Assembly (NCBI RefSeq): GCF_001665295.1 | Contig: NZ_LZSE01000122.1 | Span: 1-64,000, forward strand | Direction of reading: 5' to 3' | DNA from: Mycobacterium sp. 1554424.7 | GTDB taxonomy: Bacteria; Actinomycetota; Actinomycetes; Mycobacteriales; Mycobacteriaceae | Length of the DNA stretch: 64,000 nt | In this document: in pieces, positions 8,574-20,500 of the stretch | Numbering within the stretch: position 1 is the stretch's first letter | Layout: each line of letters opens with the position of its first letter | Program-made: the position numbers and the translations under genes | The notes under the pieces: generated by a model | Database searches by the model: none | Seen by the model: the letters and a program-made list of their open reading frames with translations, nothing else | What the model was told of the DNA's origin: nothing

Positions 8574-11500
8574 CCGTCCGCATCACGTCGATGACCGACG
8601 CCGAGACCGATCGGGTGGCCGCCCCGGATGACGAGGCCGGGCTTGGCGCTCTAAGCACCGAGCGCGGCAACCTGCCGCTGGAGCGCATCGACGTGCGCGC
8701 CGAGATCACCGGGCTTACCAGCCGGGTCGAGCTGGCGCAGGACTTTGTCAATTCGTTCGACGTCCCCCTGGAAGCCAGCTACGTGTTCCCGCTGCCAGAT
8801 CGGGGGGCGGTCACGGGGATGCGGATGACCGCCGACGGGCGGGTCGTCGACGCCGAGCTGCGCGAGCGGGAGGCCGCCCGTCAGGCTTACGACGACGCCA
8901 TCGCGTCGGGCCGGCGCGCGTCCATCGCCGAGGAGGATCGGCCGGACGTTTTCACCATGCGGGTGGGCAACATCCTGCCCGGCGAACGGGTCAGCGTCGC
9001 TCTGACGCTCGTCGTTCCCCTGGCGTACGCGGACGGCGAGGCGACATTCCGTTTCCCGCTTGTCGTTGCGCCGCGGTACATCCCGGGCCGCGCGCTCGCG
9101 GATATCGCGGTCGGCGACGGGCACGCCGACGACACTGACGCGGTGCCCGACGCGTCACGGATCACCCCGCCGGTGCTGCTGCCCGGTTTTCCCCACCCGG
9201 TTCCGCTGTCCATCGAGGTCGGCATCGACCCGGCGGGTCTGTTGCTGTCTGAGGTGCGGTCGAGCCTGCACGCGGTGTCCACCGACGACGGCCGGATACG
9301 GGTGCACCCCGGGGAGCGCGCCAACCGGGATTTCGTGCTGCGGCTGCGTTACGGTGCCGAAGACGTCACCGATTCGCTTGTGCTGGTGCCGGATTCGGAG
9401 GGCGACGAAGGGACCTATCAGCTCACCGTGCTGCCGCCGGTGTCCAGCGCGCCGCGGCGTCCGCGGGACGTGGTGCTGGTGCTGGACCGCTCGGGCAGCA
9501 TGGCCGGCTGGAAGATGGTGGCGGCCCGCCGCGCCGCGGCACGCATCGTCGACACGTTCACTACCGGTGACCGGTTCGCGGTCTTGACATTTGACGAGCG
9601 GGTCGACTGCGCCGTCGGTCTGCCCGACGGACTGGTCGACGCCAGCGACCGGAACCGCTACCGCGCCGTCGAGCACCTCGCCCGCGTCGACGCACGCGGC
9701 GGCACCGAGCTGGTCGCGCCGTTGCGGCAAGCGCTCAGGTGGTTGAGCGGCTCGCGCAACGGCGAGGCCCGCGACGCCGTCGTCGTCCTCGTCACCGACG
9801 GTCAGGTTGGCAACGAGGACCAGCTCCTGCACGAGCTGTCCGGCGACCTGCAGCGGGTGCGCGTGCACGCGGTCGGGGTCGACCAGGCCGTCAACGCCGG
9901 ATTCCTTTGGCGCCTCGCTAGTGTCGGCGGGGGCCGCTGCGAGCTGGTGGAAAGCGAGGATCGCCTGGACGAGGCGATGGATGCGATCCACCGCCGCATC
10001 GGCGCGCCGCTCGTGCACTCGTTGTCGCTGCGCGCCGACGGGCTGGCAGTCGTCGAGGACACCGAGAGCCCGGCCCGGCTGCCTGACTTGTTTCCCGGGG
10101 TGCCTTTGGTGGTGAGTGGGCGGTATCGGGGGAGTGCGTCCGGTTCTCTGACCCTCCGCGGCGCGACGGGAGAGAGCGGAGAGTGGTCGGCCACCGTCGC
10201 CGGACGGCCCTACGATGCCCCGGCGGTGACCGCGCAGTGGGCCCGGGCGCACCTACGCGACCTCGAGGACCGCTACGCCGCGGCCGCCACGCCGGACCTG
10301 GAGAAGCGAATTGTCGCTACGTCATTACGGTTTGGTGTGTTGTGCAGGTTTACGGCGTTCGTCGCGGTGGACAGTCGCGTCGTTGCCGACGGTTTAGTCC
10401 CGCACCGCGTGATGCAGCCCGTCGAGGCGCCGGCCGGCTGGGAGCAGGTCCGGGCGCCAGAATATGCCGTGTTCGCGGCGGCTGCGGCGCCCCCGTCGCA
10501 GTTGGCCGGGGCCGCCGTGACGCCGAGTCAACCCGCGCCGTCCCCCAAGGCGCCGTCGTCGGGGAAATCACAGCCACGAACGGTCAAGCTGCGCAACGTG
10601 ATTGCGGCGGCGGTGGTCGGCGCGCTGCTCATCGGCGGTGGCTGGACGTGGTCGGCGAGCCGGGACGGTCATTCCGCGCCGACGGCCGACGGCATTGTGA
10701 GCGGCAAGATTCCAGCATCTGAGGATAGGGGCGCCGCGGGCCAGACTTCCGGGACGAGGGCCGGCGTTCCCGAGAACACCGTCTCGCTACCGGAAGCGCC
10801 GCCACCACCGCAGACCCCCGCTGACGCGACCTTCAAACGCGACGTCATCACGACGGGGTCGATGCAGATGGTCGTCACCGAGCCCGCCCAGGTGGCCGAC
10901 CGGCTCGTCACCGCGGTCAACGATGCCGGCGGACGCGTCGATTCGCGATCGGAGCGATCCGGATCGTCCTCGCCGACGGTCGATCTCGTGTTGCGCATTC
11001 CCGCAGACAAACTCGACGGGGTGCTGGCCGACGCCAAGAAATTGGGGACCGTCGAGTCGATGTCGATCGGGCACAACGACGTGACGTCGCAGCGCGTCGA
11101 CCTCGATGCCCGCATCGAGGCGTTGCAAACGTCGGTCAATCGACTGCTGCAACTGATGGGCCGGGCCGGCAACGTCGCCGACCTGCTCGCGGCGGAGTCA
11201 TCGCTGACCCAGCGACAGGCTGAGTTGGACTCGCTGCGGGCACAGCGCGCCACGCTTGGCGACCAGATTTCGTACGCGACAATCAACGTCAGCCTCTCGA
11301 CCAAGCCGGCGGCGGTTCCTCAGCCTGGTTTCCTGAACGCACTTCGACACGGGTGGCAGTCGCTGCTCTCCGCTATCCACGGCGTCGTGATGGCGGTCGG
11401 ATTCCTCATCCCGTGGCTGCCGGTGTTGGCCGTGGTGGCGCTAGTTCTCGTGTTGGTGGGGCGCCGCAGGCGTTTTCGCGGCACAGTCCGGCGAGGCTAG
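8570..11500 (+). CDS. VIT-vWA-DUF4349 fusion membrane protein
   Basis: A 976-residue protein joining two families usually met separately. Residues about 28-160 are a VIT domain. Residues about 300-470 are a von Willebrand A domain with an intact MIDAS (DRSGSM at about 306, then RGGTEL and VTDGQVGNE). A transmembrane helix lies at about 678-697. Residues about 757-910 match DUF4349 (TTGSMQMVV, LRIPADKLDGVL, DLDARIEALQ, coiled coil). A C-terminal hydrophobic pair at about 928-965 precedes a basic tail. The vWA part would bind a partner through a divalent metal, and the DUF4349 part would sit between the two membrane segments. It overlaps the MerR gene by ATGA. Its TAG stop shares a CTAG tetranucleotide with the stop of the giant convergent gene. 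Confidence 0.87.
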   Translation: MTVRITSMTDAETDRVAAPDDEAGLGALSTERGNLPLERIDVRAEITGLTSRVELAQDFVNSFDVPLEASYVFPLPDRGAVTGMRMTADGRVVDAELREREAARQAYDDAIASGRRASIAEEDRPDVFTMRVGNILPGERVSVALTLVVPLAYADGEATFRFPLVVAPRYIPGRALADIAVGDGHADDTDAVPDASRITPPVLLPGFPHPVPLSIEVGIDPAGLLLSEVRSSLHAVSTDDGRIRVHPGERANRDFVLRLRYGAEDVTDSLVLVPDSEGDEGTYQLTVLPPVSSAPRRPRDVVLVLDRSGSMAGWKMVAARRAAARIVDTFTTGDRFAVLTFDERVDCAVGLPDGLVDASDRNRYRAVEHLARVDARGGTELVAPLRQALRWLSGSRNGEARDAVVVLVTDGQVGNEDQLLHELSGDLQRVRVHAVGVDQAVNAGFLWRLASVGGGRCELVESEDRLDEAMDAIHRRIGAPLVHSLSLRADGLAVVEDTESPARLPDLFPGVPLVVSGRYRGSASGSLTLRGATGESGEWSATVAGRPYDAPAVTAQWARAHLRDLEDRYAAAATPDLEKRIVATSLRFGVLCRFTAFVAVDSRVVADGLVPHRVMQPVEAPAGWEQVRAPEYAVFAAAAAPPSQLAGAAVTPSQPAPSPKAPSSGKSQPRTVKLRNVIAAAVVGALLIGGGWTWSASRDGHSAPTADGIVSGKIPASEDRGAAGQTSGTRAGVPENTVSLPEAPPPPQTPADATFKRDVITTGSMQMVVTEPAQVADRLVTAVNDAGGRVDSRSERSGSSSPTVDLVLRIPADKLDGVLADAKKLGTVESMSIGHNDVTSQRVDLDARIEALQTSVNRLLQLMGRAGNVADLLAAESSLTQRQAELDSLRAQRATLGDQISYATINVSLSTKPAAVPQPGFLNALRHGWQSLLSAIHGVVMAVGFLIPWLPVLAVVALVLVLVGRRRRFRGTVRRG

Positions 11501-14500
11501 TCAGGCCGATTGAGCTCGTCGAACCTCGCCAGAGCGGTGTCGAGGTCATCTTCGTCGAACAGCTCCGTCCGTTTGATTTTGTCGCCGTCGTACGTGGAAA
11601 GGTCGATCGTGCGCCACTCGGCCTCAAAACCTTGGTGTGAGATCCCTTTCACTACCTGGGTGACGACCGCTCCTACCTTGCTCAACCGATGCACAGCCTC
11701 AATCCGAATGCCGGATCGCGGCGAGAGATCCCATGTTGCAAGAAGGTATGCGCTCAGACCACCGGCCGGGATTGGTGCGAGTCGGCGGTGATCGATATTC
11801 ACCCAGTCGGCCGCCGCCTCGGGGAGTTGGCGTCTGTTGAGCGCTGCGTATGCGCGTGTGACGAGTGACCACGTGTGCGCGTGGGTAGCCGCCTCGCCCG
11901 CACGGTATCTCGCATCGAGCTCCTCGAAGGCCGAGTCGATGTCATCCGAGTCGAACAGGACATGCCCCGAGATCCGCCCGTCTGCCCCGATCTCGGCGAT
12001 GACGAGCAACTCGACACCGAATTCTCCGTGCCGCAGACTGTGGTTCGAGAAACAAACACGGTCGAGGACTAGACGCTCGCCGCGGATCGCAACGGCGGTT
12101 ACCGTGATGTTCGCGTCAATCTGATCGAGGGTGCCCATGTCGGCTAGTTGCTCAGCTCGACCTCGCCGGACCCCGGCGTTCACGACGCGGCGTCGATCGT
12201 CCGAGGAGATGTCGTCCGCAAGCAACCGGGCCATGCCATCCCAGTCGCGGGCTGCGTAGTAACTCCAGAAGTGTTCAGTTGCTTGGCTTGCTGCGTTCCG
12301 CAGGCGGCGCATCTGTGGTTGCAACTCGTCGAGGCGGGCCATCGCGGCGTCGAGGTCTGCCTCATCAAAGACCTCGACGCTGCTGTAGAGGTCGCCTTCG
12401 ACTATGGCAACGACGATTGCCCGCCATTCGGCGTCAAATCCCTCTTGCGAGCTTCCGCGCGCAACCTGGGTGATGACCGCTCCTGAGTTACTCAGCCGAT
12501 GCACCGCCTCGATGTGCACGCTGATGTCCGGCGTGAGGTCCCGCACGCTACGAAGATATCCTGCCAGATCCTCCCGCTCGTTCGTTAAGACCGTTCGATG
12601 GTCGATGTATACCGAATTCGGTTTCATGCCGGGAAGTTCGTGCCGATTGGACGCGGAATAGCTTTCCGCGATGACCGACCAAACGCGCGAGCAGGCGGCC
12701 GCTTCGCCGGCGAGATAACGGGCATCGAGCTCCGCGAAGGCCGCGTCGAGGTCATCCGGGTCGAACGCGACGCGCGTCACGATCCGCTCTTCAGCATTGA
12801 TCTCGACGACGCTAAGAAACTCCATGCGGAATGGCTCAGGTTGATCCTGGTACCGGATACACGTCCGACACAGTTCGAGGCGAGCGCCGCGGGTCGCCAT
12901 TACCGTGAGTGAAATGTCCGTGAGTCCCAGGTCGATGGCGCTCCGCATGTCCGCGATGGCGGCATCTCGACCGTATTGAATTCCGGAGTTCACGACCCGA
13001 CGGCGATCGTCGATCGCAACGTCGTCGGCCAGGAAATCGCGTACGGCGTTCCAGTCATGGGCCGCAACGCAGGTCTTGAGGCGCTGGTGCACTCTGCTTG
13101 CGGCGTTTTCCAGTCGTTGCGCCTGCGGTTGTAATTCGTCAAACCGTGCGAGTGCGGCGTCGAGGTCTGCCTCGTCGAAGACTTCGATGCGGCTGAGCTG
13201 ATCCCGCTCGACGAGCACAAGGACGATCTCCCGCCACTCCGCGCCGAACCCGTCTTGCGACGTCCCATGTACTGCATGAGTGAAGACCGCTCCGCGATCA
13301 TTCAACCGATGGATCGCGTCGGTGAAACTCTTGACATCCTGCGCGACGTCCCACGTGGCTTCGATGTACGGGATTATTCCGCCGGGCGGGAAGGCTATCG
13401 TGCGCCGGTGGTCGATGCTGGCCAAGTCCGGCGTCGTCGGTGGCAGGTCGTGTCGATTGAACGCGGCGTAACCACTTGCGATGACTGACCACGTGTGCGC
13501 GTGGGCGGCCGCTTCGCCGGCGAGGTAACGAGCGTCGAGCTCTGCCAAGGCGGCATCAATGTCGTCGATGTCAAAGCCGATGTTCGCCACGATCCGGCCG
13601 TCGGCGTCGATTTCGACGACGGACAGGACCTCGGCGCTGATCTCATCTGGTCCCGCGGCGCGGTTCGAGGAACGGATATGAGAAAGGGCGAGGCGGGCTC
13701 CGCGCGTCGCAACGACGGTCGGAGTCAGGTTCTTCGGATCGACAACTTCCGCGATGGCTCGCAGGTCTGCGATGTGAGCTTCCCGACCGCGCCGTACGCC
13801 GCCGTTCACAACACGACGGCGATCGTCACTGCAAATGTCGTCGGCCGTCAGCTCGGCCATGGCGTCCCAGTCCCGAGCCGCAAAATGCGTCCAAAAGCGT
13901 TCACTGACACGGCTGGCGGCGTTTTCCGGTCGCGTCGGCGGATGAAGTTCCTCGAAGCGGGCGAGCGCAGCGTCGAGGTCAGCCTCGTCAAAGACTTCGT
14001 AGCGGCAAAGCAGGTCACGTTCGACCATGCAGACGGCAATCATGCGCCACTCGGCGTCGAAGCCGTCTTGCGAGGTTCCCGTCACCGCCTGTGCGATGAC
14101 GGCTCCGAGGTCGCTTAGCCGATGCACCGCCTCGAGGTGGGCGTTGGCGTCCGGCGTGACATCCCACACCGAGCGCTGAGCCGCGCCCAGTGCAACCCCC
14201 TCGACCGATACGACCGGTCGATGGTCGATGTAAACCACATCCGGCGTCGTCGCGGCTGGTTCTTGTCGATTGAACCCGGCGTGGGCCCCTGCAATCACTG
14301 ACCACGTGCGCGCGTGGGCGGCCGCTTCGCCGGCGAGGTACCGGGCGTCGAGTTCCTCGAAGGCGGCTTCGATGTCGTCGGGGTCGAAAAGCACTGAATT
14401 GAGTAGGAGGCCACTGGCGTCGACTTCCGTGAGCATCAAGTGCTCGGCAGTGATTGGCCGATTGACGTCGTCGGTGTCGCGATACTTGTCACGGGTCAGA

Positions 14501-17500
14501 GCGAGGCGGGATCCCCTGATAGCGATGGGTGCTACCTCTAACCGCCATGCTTCGGGAGCTTCGAAAATAGCGCGAACAACTTCTGGCCCCACCGCGCGTT
14601 CGTCGCGTAGCCCCTTTCGTCGATCCTCGTACCGCGCGTCGACGGCGTTCCGGGTCAGAACCGCTTCCACATCACGGAGATTGACTGCATCGGCTGTGCG
14701 CAATCGGGCTCGGGTCGCTTCGTTCTCGAGTCGCGATACCGGTCGATCGAGTTGGTCGAATCTCGCGAGCGCGGCTTCGAGGTCTGCCTCGTCGAATAGC
14801 TCGTTCCGACTGATCAGGTCACCGTCGACGGTGAAGATGTCAACCATCCGCCACTCGGCGTCGAAGCCGTTCTCCGAACTTCCGCGCGCGGTTAGGGTGA
14901 CGACGGCTCCCAGGTCGCTCAGGCTGTGCACGGCCTCGATATAGATACGCACGCTCGGAGCGAGATCCCACGTCGCACGGGTAAATTCGTCCAGATCAAC
15001 CGCCTCGACCGTTACGACCGGTCGGTGATCGATATAAATGGAATCTGGCGTCGTCGCGGGAAGTTCGTGCCGGTTGAACGCGGCACAGGCCCCGGTGATA
15101 GGCGACCACGTTTGCGCGTTGTCGGCCGCTTCGCCGGCGAGGTACCGCGCATCCAGTTCGGCGAAGGCGGCGTCGATGTCGTCTAGGTCAAAGATGACGA
15201 CAGCCGCGATCGTGTTGTCATTGGCTTCGATGATGCCGAGCACTTCTACGATGAACGTCGCAGACGCTTGATCACGACCCGAGAAGCAGACACGACCGAG
15301 GACGAGGTTTTCTCCTCGGGTCGCTAGCGGGGTCCAGGCTACGTTCTTCGTCCCGACCTCGGCTGTGGCCTTCAGGCTTGCGATCTCTGCATCCCGGCCG
15401 CGCCGGATTCCAACGCCCACAACGGGACGGCGATCGTCGGTACAAATGTCGTCGGCGAGCAATGTCATAATTGCGACCCAGTCGCGGGACGCGAAAGATG
15501 CCCCTAAGCGTGCGGACAGTTTGCTAGCCGCGTTGTCCAGCCGCGGTGCCGGTCGACTGAGTTCTTCAAAGCGGGCGAGCGCAGCGTCGAGGTCGGTCTC
15601 ATCGAAAATTTCACATCGGCTGATCAGGTCGTTGCTGACGGTCAGCACGTTGACTCCGCGGAATTCGACGGGGGAGCCTTCGTGCGAGATCGCATGTCCG
15701 GTCCAAGTGACCACCGCTCCGAGATCATCTAGCCGATGGGCGGTTTCGATGTAGACGCCGCCATCGGACAACATGTTCCATGCGGAACGGATGTACGACG
15801 TCAGATCACCGGGCGCAAACGCGATGCCGTGCCTATGGTCGATGTTGACCCAATCCGGTGTCGTTGGGAGTAGCTGCCGTTGGTTGAGCGCGGCGCACGC
15901 TTCTGTGATGACTGACCACGTGCGTGCGTGGGCGGAGGCTTCGCCGGCGAGGTATCGAGCGTCGAGCTCGGCGAAGGCGGCGTCAATGTGTTCCGGTTCG
16001 AATGCGACGACCGCCGCTAGCCGGTCGTCGCCGTCGATCTCGATGACGGTGAGCACCTCGACGAGGAACGCCTGCGGCTCCTGGTCGATGCCCGAGAAGC
16101 GGGTACGAGTGAGGGCGAGGTGTTCGCCGCGGATCGCCATGACGTCGATCCTCGGGCTGACGCCGATCTCGGCGACCACCCGCATGTCTTCCATTTGCGC
16201 ATCCCGCCCATGCAGGACTCCAGCGCCCACCGTCCGGCGGCGATCGTCATGGCGCATGTCCTCGGCGAAGATTGTGTTCATCGTGTCCCAGTCGCGCGCG
16301 TCGAAGCATGCCCAGACGCGCTCGTTCACTCGGGTTGCCGCGTTTTCGAGCGGTGGTACCGGCCGGCTCAGCTGTTCGAATCTCGCGATCGCGGCATCGA
16401 TGTCGGCCTCGTCGTAAATCTCGTAGCGGTTGATCGCGTCGCCGTCGACGATGAAGAAGCTGGTTATCCGCCACTCGGCCTCGAACCCTTCTCGTGACGT
16501 CGACTTCGCGACATGGGTGGTGACCGCGCCGAGGTCGGTCAGCTGATGAACGGCCTCAATGTAAATGCGGTTTCGAGGCGTGTCTTCCGTATCTTCCAAC
16601 GAAGTACGAAGGTATGCCATTAGGTCACCAGACCCGATCGTTGCAAGCGGGCGATGGTCAATGTCTACCAAGTCGGGTGTGGCCGCGGGCATTTCATTTC
16701 GATTGAGCGCGGCGTACACCTCTGCGATCACCGACCACGTGTGCGCATGAGCGGCGCCTTCGCCGGCGAGGTACCGGGCATCGAGCTCCGCGAAAGCGGC
16801 ATCCATGTCGTCGGGCTCGAACACGATGCGCGCCGCGATTCGCTTGTCGGCGTTGATTTCAACGATGGCAAGGACATCGATCAGGAATGCGTCGGGCGCT
16901 TGGTTGGGGCCCGAGTGGCGCGTGCGCGTAAGGATGAGGCGCGCGCCGCGGGTGGCAATGACCCTCGACGTCATCTTCGTGCCCCCGAGGTCGTAACCCG
17001 CGCGTATGCTCGCGAGTTCGACATCTCGGCTGTTTCGGAGACCGGCACCCACCACACGACGGTGATCCTCGGCGTAAAAGTCGTCAGCCAGGATTTCCGC
17101 TATGGCGTCCCAATCGCGGGCCGCGAACCGTTCTAGAAATCGATCGGCCACCTGACTTGCCAAGTTCTCCAGCCGTGGTGCCGATTGGGTGAGTTCGTCG
17201 AACCTCGCGAGCGCGGCCTCAAGGTCTGCTTCGTCGAATGCCTCGACGCGGTGTAGCAGGTCACCTTCGACTGTGAAAACGTTGATTGTCCGCCACTCGG
17301 CGTCAAAGCCCTCTTGTGAGGTTCCACGTGCAGCGTGGGTGATGACGCCTCCGAATTCGCTCAGCCGTTGCACCGCCTCGATGTGAACCCTGATACCTGG
17401 CATGAGGTCCCATACCGCACGAAGGTATTTGGCAAGACCCTCCGCCCCGGCCGTTACGACGGGCCGACGGTCGACGAAAACCGAATCCGTTGTCATGCCG

Positions 17501-20500
17501 ACGAATTCGTTCCGGTTGGACCCGGAATAGGCCCGCGTGATGACCGACCATGTGCGCGCGTGGGCGGCCGCCTCGCCGGCGACGTAGCGGGCATCGAGGT
17601 CTGCGATGGCGTCGTCGAAGTCGTCGAGATCGAACACGACAACCCCCACGATTCGCTCGTCGGCGTCGATCTCGACGATGCTGAGGGCATCGTTTTGAAT
17701 CGCCTCGGGTTCGTGGCCCGAGACGCGAACCCGTGTCAAGGCGAGGCGCCCGCCGCGGATTGCCAGGACGCCCACCATCATCATCGTGAAGCCGACATCA
17801 ACCGTCGCCTGCGCATCTTTGATGTTGGCATCACGACCGTGCAGGATCCCGGCGTTCACCACTCGCCGGCGATCGTCGACTGAGACGTTCTCGGCCGATA
17901 TTTGAGCCACGGCGTGCCAGTCGCCGGCCGCAATATACGAGTAGAGGCGCTCCCACACCCGCGTCGCGGTGTTCTCCAGCCGTGGTGCCGATTGGGTGAG
18001 TTCGTCGAACCTCGCCATAGCGGCCTCAAGGTCTGCCTCGTCGAACACCTCGCAGCGATTGAGCATGTCGCCTTCCACCGTCCCAATGGTGATCACCCGC
18101 CACTCGGCGTCGAAGCCTTCGTGCGAGGTCTCATGCGACGCGTTGGTGACGACGGCTCCGAGATCATTCAGGCGATGTACAGCCTCGATGGAATGCCTGA
18201 GGTCAGTCGTGAGGTTCCACGCGGCGTCAAGTAACGCAGGCATTTCACCGGAAGCAAACGATGCTCCTCGGCGGTGGTCAACGTTCACCCAATCTGGCGT
18301 CGTCGAAGGCATTTCATGCCTATTGAGTGCGGCGTAGGCCTGCATGAGGACAGACCACGTGCGTGCGTGAGCCGCCGCCTCCCCGGTGAGATACCTGGCA
18401 TCCAGCTCGGCGAAGGCGGCTTCGATGTTTTCTGGGTCGTAAGCGACGCGTGCCAGGATCCGGTTGTCGGTGGAGGTTTCAACGATAATGAGCATCTCGA
18501 TGCGGAATCCCCCGGTTTGGTGGTCTTCGCTGGAGATACATGTGCGGGACAGGACAAGCCGTTCACCTCGAGTGGCGATGATCGTCGCCGTACTATTCGT
18601 CACCCCAATGTCGGCGAACGCCCGCATGTTCGCGATCTCGACATCCCGACCGCGCCGGGTTTCGGCGTTGACGACCCGTCGATGGTCGTCGACAGACGTA
18701 TCCGCGGTCAGTAGCTTCGCCATGGCGACCCAGTCGCGTGCGGCGAAGTACGTCCGGAAGCGTTCGTACGCCCGACTCGCTGCGTTTTCCAGCCGCGGTG
18801 CCGGCCGGCTGATCTGATCGAACCTCGCGAGGGCGAAATCCAGGTCCGCCTCGTCGAATACCTCCATGCGGGAGACCATTTCGCCGTCGGCCGTGATCAG
18901 AGTAACGCCCCGCCACTCGGCGTCGAAGCCCTCGTGCGAAGTTCCATAGCCCGTCCACGTGAAAACCGCGCCCAGGTCGTTTAACCGATGCGCTGTCTCG
19001 ATGTAGATGTTGAGATTTTGGTCGAGATCCCATCCCGCACGTATGTATTCGAAACCTTCACCGGGCGCAAACGTTGCCCCGCGGCGGTGGTCGATGCTCA
19101 CCGCATCAGGTGTCGTCGCAGGGAGTTGGCGACGGTTGTGCGCCACGAAAAAGCTCGCGATCACCGACCAGCTGCGAGCGTGGGCGGCTGCTTCGCCGGC
19201 GAGGTAGCGGGCGTCGAGTTCGGCGAAGGCTGCGTCGGTGTCATCGAGGTCGAACACGACGACCGCCACGATCCGGTCATCGGCGTCGATCTCGACGATG
19301 CTGAGGGCGTCGTTTTGAACCGCGTTGGGGTCGCGGCCCGAGACGCGGACACGCGTGAGGGCGACGCGGTCACCGCGGGTTGCCAGCGCGCCCACCACCG
19401 TCATCGTGAAGCCGACATCAACGGTCGCCTGGGTGGCTTCGATCGCGTCATCTCGACCGAGTCGGACCCCGGCGTTGACCACGCGCCGGCGATCGTCGAC
19501 GGAAACGTTCTCAGCCGCCGTTTGACCCACCGCGTCCCAGTCGCGGGCCGCAATGTCCGCGTAAACGCGCTCGAATACACGCGTTGCGTTGTTCTCCAGC
19601 CGCGGTGTCGAGGGGTGCAGTTGCTCGAACCGCGTGATCGCGGTATCGAGGTCCGCCTCGTCGAACGCCTCAAATCGGTTGATCAGATCGCCTCGGATCC
19701 CATAGATGACGGCGATCCGCCACTCGGCGTCGAAGCCTTCCTGTGAGGTCTGCTGCCCGATATGGGTGCAAACCACTCCCAGGCCGGTGAGCCGGTGGAC
19801 GGCCTCGACATAGGTACGTGTGTGTTGGACAAGGTCCAAACCGGCGCGGGCGTACGCGATTCCCTCGCCCGGCGCGAAGGCTGCTACCCGACGGTGGTCG
19901 ATAGTTACCACATCCGCTGCCATCCCGGTCAACTCGTGGCGGTTGAGCGCCGCGTAGCCATCCACGATGACCGACCACGTGTGCGCGTGTGCGGCTGCTT
20001 CGCCGGCGAGGTAGCGCGCGTCGAGTTCCTGGATGGCGGCTTCGAACTGACTAGAGTCGAACGCGACCAGCGCCGAAATCCGCTCGTCGGCATCGATCTC
20101 GACTACATATAGGACATCCACGCGGAACGCGTCGGGCCCGTCGTCGATGCGTGAGAAGAGGGTGTGGGTGAGGACGACGCGATTCCCGCGGGTGGCGACG
20201 GCGTCTGACGCCGCTCGCGTGACGTCCAGCTCGGCGGCGGTCTGGAATTGCCTGATCATGACATCCCCACCGCGCTGGATTCCGGCGCCAAATACAGGAC
20301 GGCGATCGTCGCCGTAATAGTCGTCGGCCAGTAGCTCCGCCATCGCGTCCCAATCGCGGGCCGCGAAGTGCGTCAAAAATTTCTCGATCGCTCGGCTCGC
20401 CGCGTTCTCCAACCGCGATGCCGGACGGCTGAGCTCGTCGAACCTCGTGAGCGCGTCATCGATGTCTGCCTCGCTGAACAGCTCCTCGCGGTTGATCAGG

